The position numbers and the translations under genes were made by a program. 45,237 nucleotides of DNA, from assembly GCA_947629175.1 (NCBI GenBank), contig CANRCT010000026.1, forward strand, positions 1 to 45,237, written 5' to 3'. Position 1 is the first letter of the stretch, and every line of letters starts with the position of its first letter. Below, in pieces: positions 7,929 through 16,245 of this stretch. This DNA comes from an uncultured Muribaculaceae bacterium (GTDB taxonomy: Bacteria; Bacteroidota; Bacteroidia; Bacteroidales; Muribaculaceae). Under the pieces are notes generated by a model. It made no database searches. It saw nothing but the letters and a program-made list of their open reading frames with translations, and was not told the DNA's origin.

Positions 7929-8917
7929 TTGATTGTCTGGATAATAAGCCATGCGGTATAGGCCACATAGCCGGCGGTCATGAGAGCTCCTTCTGCGCGG
8001 GTGATGGTCCGCTCACGATAGATACGGGCGAAAATCAGGAATAAAAGCGACGCGCCGCAAAGAGTGAGCAGATCGACGTTGCCGATCGTGCCGAATGGCA
8101 GCTGGCTGATGGTGGCGGCGGTGCCGAGTATGAAAAACGCGTTGAAGATACATGAGCCTATCACATTGCCGATGGCCAGATCCGACTTTCCTTTGAGCGC
8201 CGCCACAATAGATGCTGCGAGTTCGGGCAGTGAGGTCCCCATGGCCACGATGGTCAGGCCGATGACGGCCTCGCTGACGCCGAGTCCGGATGCTATTCCT
8301 GACGCTCCGGCTACAAATCGGTTGCCGCCGCCTACAAGTCCGGCCAGTCCGGCGACTACCAGAATGATCGCTTTGGCTGTTGACATGGGCGGTTTCTGTG
8401 ATACGTCCTGAGCCGCGGGGTCAGACTCCGGTTCAGGCAGAGCATGTGCCTGGGCGAAGGTGTAGCGCATGAAGATGGCGAAAAACAGCAGCAACAATAT
8501 TCCGTCGACGCGTGTGAGCACTGACTCCGACGCCCCGTTGAGAATCACGGCATTGCCCATGGCCAGAAGTACGACCGAAGAAAGGAGCGTCAGCGGCAGT
8601 TCGTTGGTCATCACCGATTTCTCCACCCTGATTGGCTTGACCATGGCAGTAATACCGATGATCACCAGTATGTTGAAAATATTTGAGCCGACGACGTTGC
8701 CTATGGCCAGTCCGGCCGAACCGCTGATAGCCGACATGACGGAAATCACCAGTTCCGGAGCTGAAGTGCCGAAAGCCACTACTGTCAGGCCTACGACCAG
8801 ATCGGAGATGCCGAAGCGTTTCGCTATGGCGGCCGACCCGTCGGTGAGCCAGTTGGCGCCCAGCAGAATAAGAGCCAGGCCGATTACGAGATAGATTATA
8901 TCGAGTATCATATCCAA
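7925..8917 (-). CDS. Calcium/sodium antiporter (YrbG family)
   Basis: 330 residues and about ten hydrophobic segments arranged as two inverted halves, as in the Ca2+/cation antiporter superfamily. Each half carries the alpha-repeat ion-binding motif: GLTVVAFGTSAPEL in the first and GLTIVAMGTSLPEL in the second, each followed by AIGNVxGSxIFN. A hydrophilic loop (ALPEPESDPAAQDVSQK) joins the halves. It should exchange Na+ for Ca2+ at the inner membrane. It is the first gene of a leftward unit with the CMP-sugar synthetase (ATGA overlap) and fic, and is divergent from the Wzi gene. ATG 8911 is an alternative start. Probable promoter at 8940-8947. Confidence 0.9.
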   Translation of the reverse strand: MDMILDIIYLVIGLALILLGANWLTDGSAAIAKRFGISDLVVGLTVVAFGTSAPELVISVMSAISGSAGLAIGNVVGSNIFNILVIIGITAMVKPIRVEKSVMTNELPLTLLSSVVLLAMGNAVILNGASESVLTRVDGILLLLFFAIFMRYTFAQAHALPEPESDPAAQDVSQKPPMSTAKAIILVVAGLAGLVGGGNRFVAGASGIASGLGVSEAVIGLTIVAMGTSLPELAASIVAALKGKSDLAIGNVIGSCIFNAFFILGTAATISQLPFGTIGNVDLLTLCGASLLFLIFARIYRERTITRAEGALMTAGYVAYTAWLIIQTIK

Positions 8918-8939
8918 TGAATAAACGAATATTTGACAG

Positions 8940-8947
8940 CAAATATA
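8940..8947 (-). promoter_or_regulatory. -7 box for the antiporter operon
   Basis: Minus-strand TATATTTG, a full match to TAnnTTTG, predicting a start of transcription near 8935, about 18 bases before ATG 8917. The -33 element is not clear. It sits back to back with a plus-strand box at 8960-8967. Confidence 0.5.
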
Positions 8948-8959
8948 GATAATTATTAG

Positions 8960-8967
8960 TAATTTTG
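8960..8967 (+). promoter_or_regulatory. -7 box for the Wzi-like gene
   Basis: Plus-strand TAATTTTG matches TAnnTTTG. A TTTG at 8932-8935 lies 24 bases upstream, somewhat too far for a standard -33 element. The predicted first transcribed base falls on or next to the GTG start codon at 8972. Confidence 0.5.
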
Positions 8968-8971
8968 GGGT

Positions 8972-10498
8972 GTGAAAAGATACTTTTTACTCATATTGAC
9001 CATGGCGGCCGTAGCACTGGCAGGTCGCGCGGAGGTACCTGCGGCTCTCAGTGGCCTGAAGCTTGAGGCTTCGGTTGAGGCAACGGCCGGCAGCGGTGAC
9101 TTCGCGCCGCTTTACATGGCCTCAAACCGATGGGGAACATTGTCGTCATCTGACAATGTGCTTTTGTCGGCAGGAGCTGTGCGGCCGATGGATTCATCAC
9201 GACGTTTCAGCTATGGATACGGACTGGAAGTATGGGGCGGGTTCACCTCGCCGGTGGATTACCGGCGCTATGATGCAGCCGCCGACAGCTGGGGCGTCAA
9301 CCGCCGCCATCCCTCGCGGCTGTGGCTTCAGCAGCTTTATGTGGAGCTGAAGTGGCGTTCGCTGACATTTTCGGCGGGTATGAGGAAAGAGGGATCACCC
9401 ATCGTCAGTGACCGACTTTCGGGAGGCGATCTTATCCGGTCGGCCAACGCTCGGCCGATTCCCGGAATCAGAGGCGGTTTTATTGACTATCAACCCGTGC
9501 CTCTGACGCGCGGATGGCTGCAGATATCTGGCGAACTGGAATATGGACGTTTTGCCGATGACGGATGGTGGCGCGATCATTCAGCTCTTTACAGCGGACA
9601 TGTGGCCGGCGGTGAATGGATGGTATACCGCCGTATGCATTTCCGCACCGATCCCGGGCAGCCTCTGAGCGTGATGTTCGGCGCCCAGTGCTTCTCACAG
9701 TTCGGAGGCACCACTGCATACTATCGCGACGGTCAGCTGGTTGCAGTAGATCATCGCGGTCACAAATTCATCGACTTTATCAAGATCCTCGCGCCCGTTG
9801 AAAAAGGCTCCGAGGATTTCGTGCTCGGCAATACGCTCGGCACATGGGATCTGAAGGCTACTCTGAGACTTCCGGACGAATACCGTCTCTCGGGCTACTT
9901 CCAGTGGATCTGGGAGGACGGCTCGGGGATGGCGAAGCTTAACGGCTGGGACGGTCTCTGGGGCATAGAATTCAGGTCGCCGGATGCTGACGCACTTGTA
10001 GGCGGCGCGGTGATTGAGTATCTGGATCTGACCAATCAGAGCGGTCCCATACACTGGGCCCCCGGAGACCATCTGTCGACCTCCATCACCAGCGAGGCCA
10101 CCGGCGCCGACGATTATTACAACAACGCATATTATAATGCCTATGCATATTACGGCATGGGCATGGGGCGCGCATCGGTGATGAGCCCCATATACAATAC
10201 CGACGGATATATGGCCTTTACCGGCAACCGCATGCGTGGAATTCACTGCGGTATTGACGGACGCATCGGAATAGTTGATTACCGTCTGCTCGCAGGATGG
10301 CGCAAGGCCTATGGTAACGGATTCGAGGCCATGATCCCGCCCCGTCACTCCACCTCTCTCATGGCTGAAGCCTCAATGCCGCTTCGCAGCGTGCAAGGCC
10401 TGACTGTAGGGCTGCAGGCCGCTTTTGACCGCGGACGTATGCCGGCCAATGCTACAGGAATGGCTCTCCGTATAACCTATAACGGACTCTGGAAATGA
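8972..10498 (+). CDS. Capsule assembly Wzi family outer-membrane protein
   Basis: 508 residues from a GTG at 8972. This start gives a normal signal peptide (KRYFLLILTMAAVALAGRA, cleavage near residue 20), whereas the next ATG would cut into it. The mature protein has alternating aromatic and polar residues typical of a large beta-barrel and segments seen in Wzi-like proteins (APLYMASNRWG near the N-terminus, RLWLQQLYVEL, SAGMRKEG). Wzi anchors capsular or other surface polysaccharide at the outer membrane. Its position between CMP-sugar synthetase and LegB genes fits a surface-glycan role. It overlaps the following lipoprotein gene by ATGA. Promoter at 8960-8967, apparently with little or no leader. 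Confidence 0.75.
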   Translation: MKRYFLLILTMAAVALAGRAEVPAALSGLKLEASVEATAGSGDFAPLYMASNRWGTLSSSDNVLLSAGAVRPMDSSRRFSYGYGLEVWGGFTSPVDYRRYDAAADSWGVNRRHPSRLWLQQLYVELKWRSLTFSAGMRKEGSPIVSDRLSGGDLIRSANARPIPGIRGGFIDYQPVPLTRGWLQISGELEYGRFADDGWWRDHSALYSGHVAGGEWMVYRRMHFRTDPGQPLSVMFGAQCFSQFGGTTAYYRDGQLVAVDHRGHKFIDFIKILAPVEKGSEDFVLGNTLGTWDLKATLRLPDEYRLSGYFQWIWEDGSGMAKLNGWDGLWGIEFRSPDADALVGGAVIEYLDLTNQSGPIHWAPGDHLSTSITSEATGADDYYNNAYYNAYAYYGMGMGRASVMSPIYNTDGYMAFTGNRMRGIHCGIDGRIGIVDYRLLAGWRKAYGNGFEAMIPPRHSTSLMAEASMPLRSVQGLTVGLQAAFDRGRMPANATGMALRITYNGLWK

Positions 10499-10929
10499 AA
10501 CAGACCGGGAGAACAATAATATTGGTATTGCTGCTCATCGTTGCACTCGGGTGCACCCGCAACAATGGCGATATCGGGCCATGGTTCGGCACATGGCGGG
10601 TGACCGGAATTTCTGCCGACGGTGAACCGGTCGGAGGTTACACAGGCAACGTGATACTGAAATTCCAGAGCCATGTGATGGAGAGCCGCGCGCAATACGA
10701 CCATCATTCCTATAGCTCATACTGGTGTACATGGCACGAAGAAGAGGGGGAGCTTCTGCTGGAGATCAACCCCGAAGAGGAGTCAGAAGGTTATGTCCCC
10801 GAACTTCTCATCCCATGGACGCCGGTCAACAGATTGAGAATATTAAGCCTTACCGGGAGCGGCGCTCGTCTGAGCCGGCTCTCCGACGAAGGGACCCTAT
10901 TCACATATGATCTTAAGAAACTTTACTGA
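10495..10929 (+). CDS. Small lipoprotein, lipocalin-like
   Basis: 144 residues. The N-terminus KQTGRTIILVLLLIVALGC is a lipoprotein signal with lipobox ALGC, the lipidated Cys at residue 20. The rest (GPWFGTWRVTGIS, later VNRLRILSLT and LFTYDLKKLY) resembles small beta-sheet Bacteroidales lipoproteins with a lipocalin-like fold that start with a GTW motif; no enzyme motif is seen. ATG 10495 overlaps the Wzi-gene stop (ATGA), so translation is probably coupled, and the product may work with the Wzi-like protein in the outer membrane. Function is otherwise unknown. Confidence 0.7.
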   Translation: MKQTGRTIILVLLLIVALGCTRNNGDIGPWFGTWRVTGISADGEPVGGYTGNVILKFQSHVMESRAQYDHHSYSSYWCTWHEEEGELLLEINPEEESEGYVPELLIPWTPVNRLRILSLTGSGARLSRLSDEGTLFTYDLKKLY

Positions 10930-10930
10930 T

Positions 10931-11923
10931 ATGCAAAACGAACACACACGGGTGCTTGTCACAGGCGCCGACGGTTTTATCGGCTCGCATCTGACGCAGC
11001 TGCTGCTTGACGAGGGCTATACGGTCAGAGCGTTGAGTCTTTACAATTCTTTCGGCATCAACGGATGGCTTGAGGATCTGCCGCGCGACGGGCGCCTGGA
11101 GATCGTCAGCGGCGATGTGCGTGATCCGGCATTCTGCCGCATGATATCCCGTGATGTCGACACCGTATTCCATCTGGCGGCCCTTATCGCCATACCTTAT
11201 AGCTACGTGGCACCCGACAGTTATGTCGATACGAATATACGCGGCACGCTCAATATGCTTCAGGCAGCGCGCGACTGCGGAGTGCGACGCATTATAGTGA
11301 CCTCGACCTCCGAGGTTTACGGCACGGCAATCGAGGTGCCTATCACCGAACGCCATCCCCGACAGCCTCAGTCGCCATATTCGGCGACCAAAATCGGAGC
11401 CGATGCGCTTGCACTCAGCTTCTACAACGCATTCTCCACTCCGGTAGTGATCGCACGCCCCTTCAATACCTACGGCCCGCGCCAGAGCGCCCGTGCCATC
11501 ATCCCCACGATAATTACTCAGATAGCCAACGGAGCCACCGAGATCAAGACCGGCGATCTGACCCCTACGCGCGACTTCAACTTCGTCACCGACACTGCGC
11601 GTGGTTTTCTTGCTCTCGCAAAAGCCGAGGGCGTGGAGGGCCAGGAGTATAATATAGCCACCGGCACAGAGGTCACGATGCTTCACACGCTTCAGACCAT
11701 AGGCAGGCTGATGGGCAGGAATGTCACTTACGTCACCGACCCTCAGCGTCTGCGGCCCGGAAAGAGCGAGGTGTTCCGTCTCTGCGGCGACAGCACCCGG
11801 TTGCGCGAGCTGACCGGCTGGCGCCCGCTCGTCAGTCTGGAGGAGGGCCTGCAGCGTACTATCGACTGGTTTGTACGGCCGGAAAACCTTGCAAAATACA
11901 AGTGGGACATTTACAACGTCTGA
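10931..11923 (+). CDS. legB: LegB-like NAD-dependent 4,6-dehydratase
   Basis: 330 residues of the short-chain dehydrogenase/reductase extended family. GADGFIG at 12-18 is the NAD-binding Rossmann motif, STSE at 125-128 and Y150-SAT-K154 are the catalytic site. Stretches such as LIAIPYSYVAPDSYVDTN, PFNTYGPRQSARA and TPTRDFNFV closely match LegB, which converts a UDP-GlcNAc or GDP-GlcNAc precursor to the 4-keto-6-deoxy sugar in legionaminic acid synthesis; general GDP/UDP-sugar dehydratases are the alternative. The start is ATG 10931, just after the lipoprotein stop at 10929; the frame is open to 10907. It lies in a rightward unit with the Wzi gene and is followed 25 bases on by rpoN. Confidence 0.8.
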   Translation: MQNEHTRVLVTGADGFIGSHLTQLLLDEGYTVRALSLYNSFGINGWLEDLPRDGRLEIVSGDVRDPAFCRMISRDVDTVFHLAALIAIPYSYVAPDSYVDTNIRGTLNMLQAARDCGVRRIIVTSTSEVYGTAIEVPITERHPRQPQSPYSATKIGADALALSFYNAFSTPVVIARPFNTYGPRQSARAIIPTIITQIANGATEIKTGDLTPTRDFNFVTDTARGFLALAKAEGVEGQEYNIATGTEVTMLHTLQTIGRLMGRNVTYVTDPQRLRPGKSEVFRLCGDSTRLRELTGWRPLVSLEEGLQRTIDWFVRPENLAKYKWDIYNV

Positions 11924-11948
11924 CAAAAGGCGATAACAGAAGCCTATA

Positions 11949-13391
11949 ATGGAAGAATCGTTAAAGCTGACCCAGAAACAGCAACTCCGCCAGACTCTCT
12001 CGCCGGTGCAGGTGCAGTATGTGCGCCTGCTTGAGATGGGAACGGCTGAAATCGAAGACGAGGTGCGCCGCGAGCTCGACGAGAATCCCGCGCTTGAGGC
12101 TGCGCCCGACGATACAGTCCCTTCAGGCGAAGAATCCGGCGAGACCGCCGAGCAGATGATGCTGGCCGACTACGGGTCGGAGGACGATGTGCCCTCCTAC
12201 AGGCTTGAAGCTAACAACGGCCCCACGGGAAATGCTTTTTTTGATCCGGATACACGGCAGGAGGGTGAAACGCTCATGGCTTATCTGACCGGGCAGCTCC
12301 GACAGAGCGGCGTCGCGGGGCGCGACCTCGATACAGCATCATTCATAGCGGGCAGTCTCGACGGCAACGGCTATCTGACACGGCCTCTGCCGCTCGTGCG
12401 GGAGGATCTGGAGGTGCAGACAGGCATGGAAGTGACCATGGAGGAGATGCGCAGGGCTCTTGAGGCTGTGCGTTCCCTCGATCCGGCAGGGGTTGGCGCT
12501 TCCGACCTGCGCGACTGCCTGCTGCTGCAGCTCAGGCGCATGGAGCCGAAACAGGATGTTGCCGACGCCACCGAGATCATCACCCATTGTTTCGATCTGT
12601 TCGCGGGCATGAAGATGGAACGTCTGCTTTCGGCTGCATCGCTCACAGAAGGACGTCTGAAAGCCGCGATAGCCCAGATCCGCACGCTTAACCCCAAACC
12701 CGGCGCCACGTTCGAGGGGGGCGAAAGCGAAGCGGAACTGAGAGCAGCCCACATCACCCCCGACTTTTATGTTGAGGCCGATGGCGAGAGACTGTCGCTC
12801 AGCATGCCCGACAACATACCGCATCTGGCGATCGAACGCACATTCGATGTCGGCAACATAGAGATCACTCCCCGCACGCCGCGTCGGGAGGCCGACGCCA
12901 TTACATTCCTGAAAAGCCGACGCGACTCGGCATCCGATTTCATCAAGGCGATCGGAATGCGCCGGGAGACACTCTGGAGGGTTATGACGGCCATCATGCG
13001 CCATCAGCGTGATTTTTTTCTCACCGACGACGAGCTCATGCTTCGCCCGATGATCCTCAAGGATATCGCCGCGGATACAGGATATGATATATCTGTAGTG
13101 AGCAGGGCTACCCAGGGCAAATACGTAGCCACGGCTGGCGGCGTGTATCCGCTGAAGTTTTTCTTCAACGAGCGGCCTAAGAGCGACAGCGATGCCTCCA
13201 CGCTGGAGATAATGGCAGCGTTAAGGCATCTGGTCGGAGAAGAGGACAAGCGTTCGCCGTTGAGCGACGAAGCGCTGACTGCGGCTCTCCGCTCCAAAGG
13301 TTATGACATCGCAAGGCGTACGGTGGCGAAGTACCGTGAGAAGGCCGGCATACCTGTGGCGCGTCTGCGCACCATCCACAGTCTTAAATAA
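11949..13391 (+). CDS. rpoN: RNA polymerase sigma-54 factor RpoN
   Basis: 480 residues. The N-terminal region I (KLTQKQQLRQTLSPVQVQYV and the ELDENPALE that follows) is the Gln- and Leu-rich activator-responsive part. An acidic region II follows, then the core-binding and helix-turn-helix parts, and the RpoN box ARRTVAKYRE at 455-464, which reads the -24 promoter element. All sigma-54 hallmarks are present and the length is normal. It follows legB after 25 bases on the same strand and has no clear promoter of its own, so it may be partly co-transcribed. No enhancer-binding activator gene is seen in the window. Confidence 0.95.
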   Translation: MEESLKLTQKQQLRQTLSPVQVQYVRLLEMGTAEIEDEVRRELDENPALEAAPDDTVPSGEESGETAEQMMLADYGSEDDVPSYRLEANNGPTGNAFFDPDTRQEGETLMAYLTGQLRQSGVAGRDLDTASFIAGSLDGNGYLTRPLPLVREDLEVQTGMEVTMEEMRRALEAVRSLDPAGVGASDLRDCLLLQLRRMEPKQDVADATEIITHCFDLFAGMKMERLLSAASLTEGRLKAAIAQIRTLNPKPGATFEGGESEAELRAAHITPDFYVEADGERLSLSMPDNIPHLAIERTFDVGNIEITPRTPRREADAITFLKSRRDSASDFIKAIGMRRETLWRVMTAIMRHQRDFFLTDDELMLRPMILKDIAADTGYDISVVSRATQGKYVATAGGVYPLKFFFNERPKSDSDASTLEIMAALRHLVGEEDKRSPLSDEALTAALRSKGYDIARRTVAKYREKAGIPVARLRTIHSLK

Positions 13392-13422
13392 TATGTCGCA
13401 AATATAATATTGTCAAGTATAT

Positions 13423-14034
13423 ATGAAGAAATTCTCTCAGATAATCTCAGCCGTTTTCTCTCCGCTGCTTGTGCCGACATATGCAGTCGCGCTGTCTCTG
13501 TTTCTGACTGTGTTGGCTCTGGTTCCCGCTCCGGTGAAATGGACTGTCGCCGGAGTGTGTTTCGCAATCACGTGCCTTGTGCCACTTCTGGCGATCATCC
13601 TGCTCCACAAACTCGGCGTAGTAAAGGATCCGGGACTGAATGACCGTAACGAACGTTTGATACCCTACGCCGTGTCGGCGTTGAGCTATTGTGCCTGCGC
13701 GATTTATCTGCGAAGCGCTCAGGCCCCAGGCTGGTTGTGGCTGTTCATGGCCGGTGCGACGCTCGCCACCGTGATTTGTGCGGTAGTCAACCGATGGTGG
13801 AAGATCAGCGCACATCTGACAGCCATGGGTGGCCTTATGGCAATAGCTTTCCGCATCCTCGACCTGCGACTCGAAGGCCCAGGTATTAACTTTTTCATTG
13901 TGGCGATGGCTGCGGTTATTGCCACAGGACTGGTAGGTACATCACGGATATACCTCGGGCGCCACACCCTGTGGCAGGTAGTGGCCGGAGCGGCGAACGG
14001 TTTTCTGTGCGTATACCTTGTTTCATTGTTATGA
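13423..14034 (+). CDS. PAP2-family membrane phosphatase-like protein
   Basis: 203 residues with five to six hydrophobic segments. Degenerate PAP2 motifs are recognisable: NDRNERLIPY in place of KX6RP, ISAH in place of PSGH, and SRIYLGRHTLWQ for SRX5HX3D. Both catalytic His positions are kept but the last Asp position is Gln. Family members remove phosphate from lipid phosphates such as undecaprenyl pyrophosphate or phosphatidate at the inner membrane. With these changes, activity is likely but not certain. It sits 31 bases after rpoN and 29 bases before purE on the same strand. Confidence 0.75.
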   Translation: MKKFSQIISAVFSPLLVPTYAVALSLFLTVLALVPAPVKWTVAGVCFAITCLVPLLAIILLHKLGVVKDPGLNDRNERLIPYAVSALSYCACAIYLRSAQAPGWLWLFMAGATLATVICAVVNRWWKISAHLTAMGGLMAIAFRILDLRLEGPGINFFIVAMAAVIATGLVGTSRIYLGRHTLWQVVAGAANGFLCVYLVSLL

Positions 14035-14063
14035 TCTGACATTTACCAAAATACTAAACCATC

Positions 14064-14579
14064 ATGACTCCTTTAGTAAGTATAATAATGGGAAGCACAA
14101 GCGATCTTCCCATTCTCTCCAAGGCAGCCGATTTCCTGGAAAAAATGGAGGTGCCGTTTGAAATGAACGCTCTTTCGGCCCACCGTACTCCGGATGAAGT
14201 GGAACGCTTTGCCCGAGGCGCACGCGACCGCGGGCTGAAAGTGATCATAGCTGCAGCCGGCATGGCAGCGGCTCTTCCTGGCGTGATCGCCGCAATGACA
14301 CCTCTGCCTGTCATCGGACTGCCGATCAACTCCACTCTGTCGGGGCAGGACGCGCTGTATTCCATCGTGATGATGCCGCCGGGCGTTTCAGTCGCTACAG
14401 TTGGTATCAATGCGGGGCTCAATGCCGCAGTCATGGCCGTGCAGATACTCGCTCTTGAAGACAAGGCCCTCGCCCGGCGTTTTGACGATTACCGCGAAAG
14501 CCTGAAAGAGAAGATCGTCAAGGCCAATCAGGAACTTGACAAACTTGACTATAAGTTCAAGTCAAATGAAGGGTTTTGA
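14064..14579 (+). CDS. purE: N5-carboxyaminoimidazole ribonucleotide mutase PurE
   Basis: 171 residues, normal for class I PurE. IIMGSTSDLPIL is the nucleotide-binding GSxSD loop, SAHRTP carries the catalytic His, and AGMAAALPGVIAA and LPINSTLSGQDAL are the other conserved loops. It converts N5-CAIR to CAIR in de novo purine synthesis in the cytoplasm, normally partnered with PurK, which is not in the window. Its 3' end overlaps the start of ispG by 14 bases, an arrangement suggesting one transcript. Confidence 0.95.
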   Translation: MTPLVSIIMGSTSDLPILSKAADFLEKMEVPFEMNALSAHRTPDEVERFARGARDRGLKVIIAAAGMAAALPGVIAAMTPLPVIGLPINSTLSGQDALYSIVMMPPGVSVATVGINAGLNAAVMAVQILALEDKALARRFDDYRESLKEKIVKANQELDKLDYKFKSNEGF

Positions 14580-16245
14580 TTATTCCCGCCGTCCTACTGT
14601 AGCGGTGCATGTAGGCAGAGTGGCGATTGGGGGCGACAATCCGGTCAGACTCCAGTCGATGACCAATACGTCGACGATGGATACAGATGGCTCTGTCAGC
14701 CAGTCGGCCCGGCTCGCAGAGGCCGGAAGCGATCTTGTGAGGCTTACAGCCCAGGGTGTCAGAGAGGCCGACAATATCGGTGTCATATCGTCAAGATTGC
14801 GTGGGATGGGTATCGACGTGCCTCTTGTGGCCGATATCCATTTCAATCCGCGCGCTGCTTTCGCAGCTGCCGTCACAGCCGACAAGGTGCGGATAAATCC
14901 CGGAAATTTTGTGGATCCCGGGCGCGTGTTCAAGAAACTCGAATATACCGACGAGGAATATGCAGCCGAGCTGCAGCGCATCGACGAGGCTCTTACCCCG
15001 TTTCTCGATCTGTGCCGCGAGCATTCCACGGCTATCCGTATCGGCGTCAATCATGGCTCGCTTTCCGACCGTATCATGAGTCGTTTCGGCGATAATCCCG
15101 CAGGAATGACCGAGAGCGCCATGGAATTTCTTCGTGTGTGTCGCAGGCGCGGTTTTGATGATGTGGTCATTTCTATCAAAGCCTCAAATGTCGGCCTTAT
15201 GGTCGAGACCGTGAGAATGCTTGTGGCAGCCATGGACAGGGAGGATATGCACTATCCGATACATCTTGGCGTGACAGAGGCCGGCGACGGCGAGGATGGC
15301 CGCGTGAAGTCGGCTGTAGGAGTGGCGACATTGCTGACCGAAGGGATCGGTGATACTGTAAGGGTTTCGCTTTCGGAAGATCCGGTCAACGAAATCCCGG
15401 TGGCCCGCATGCTGGTCGATTATGCCCTGCGCGGTGCAGACGCGCCGCATATCCCCGGCACGCCCGACGGCATGCAGCTCTCCGGCAGGCGTAAAAGTCG
15501 TGCCATAGGCAATATCGGTGGTGATAACCAGCCTGTGGTTGTAGGTGGAGACTGTAAGCAATGCTGTGATCCGGATCTTTTGCCGGATTACGATGCCGCT
15601 GAGGCGTCGGCATGGCCGGTGCTGACGGCGCCGCTGAGTGACGCCGATGCGGAGAATGTCGCGGACGGAGTGCCGGTGGTGCTTACTACGACCCATCCTT
15701 TCTTCCGAGGCGCCATCCGTCAGGCCATGCAGCAGTTGCGCCATCACGGCAAGGACAATCCTGTAGTGATAAAAGTCGCTTATTCCGGACTTACTCCGGA
15801 GGAATCGGTGGTCTATGCGGCTGCTGATCTCGGTCCGGCTTTGCTCGACGGTTTCACCGATGGAATCTGGGTGGAATCTGACTCTCTGACTGATGAGCAG
15901 TCGGCGCGGCTTGCGTTCTCAATTCTGCAGTCGGCACGTCTGCGGATCACGCGTACCGAATATATATCATGTCCCTCTTGTGGCCGCACGATGTTTGACC
16001 TCCAGCATACGCTTGCTGAGGTCAAGGCAGTCACATCATCACTGAAGGGACTTAAGATCGGTGTGATGGGTTGCGTGGTCAACGGGCCCGGTGAGATGGC
16101 TGATGCCGACTACGGATACGTCGGCGCCGGCGTGGGCCGTGTCAGCCTGTACAGAGGCAAGGAGTGTGTCAGAAAAAACATCCCCGCCGAGGAAGCTGTC
16201 GGGGCCCTTGTCGATCTGATCAGGAGCGATGGCCGATGGAAGTGA
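14566..16245 (+). CDS. ispG: 4-hydroxy-3-methylbut-2-en-1-yl diphosphate synthase IspG
   Basis: 559 residues, against about 370 in E. coli; like the plant and other Bacteroidetes forms it has an extra domain between the TIM barrel and the 4Fe-4S domain. The barrel starts near RLQSMTNTST. The cluster ligands are C469 and C472 (ISCPSCGRTM) and C503 (GVMGCVVNGPGE). The insert holds another Cys cluster (GGDCKQCCDPD). The enzyme turns MEcPP into HMBPP in the MEP isoprenoid pathway, which supplies UppS encoded about 3 kb on. Start ATG 14566 (MKGFDYSRRPT) lies inside the end of purE; a TTG at 14536 is an unlikely alternative. The 3' end overlaps ribD by 10 bases. Confidence 0.95.
   Translation: MKGFDYSRRPTVAVHVGRVAIGGDNPVRLQSMTNTSTMDTDGSVSQSARLAEAGSDLVRLTAQGVREADNIGVISSRLRGMGIDVPLVADIHFNPRAAFAAAVTADKVRINPGNFVDPGRVFKKLEYTDEEYAAELQRIDEALTPFLDLCREHSTAIRIGVNHGSLSDRIMSRFGDNPAGMTESAMEFLRVCRRRGFDDVVISIKASNVGLMVETVRMLVAAMDREDMHYPIHLGVTEAGDGEDGRVKSAVGVATLLTEGIGDTVRVSLSEDPVNEIPVARMLVDYALRGADAPHIPGTPDGMQLSGRRKSRAIGNIGGDNQPVVVGGDCKQCCDPDLLPDYDAAEASAWPVLTAPLSDADAENVADGVPVVLTTTHPFFRGAIRQAMQQLRHHGKDNPVVIKVAYSGLTPEESVVYAAADLGPALLDGFTDGIWVESDSLTDEQSARLAFSILQSARLRITRTEYISCPSCGRTMFDLQHTLAEVKAVTSSLKGLKIGVMGCVVNGPGEMADADYGYVGAGVGRVSLYRGKECVRKNIPAEEAVGALVDLIRSDGRWK

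Noticed and set aside
10913-11926. 337-codon open frame opposite legB
   Set aside because: Mirror frame spanning almost exactly the legB gene; legB has complete NAD and YxxxK motifs.
11949-13391. Sigma-54 promoters expected near rpoN
   Set aside because: Scanned by eye for TGGCAC-N5-TTGCW on both strands; the TGGCAC matches found (for example near 10732 and 11207) lack the -12 half.
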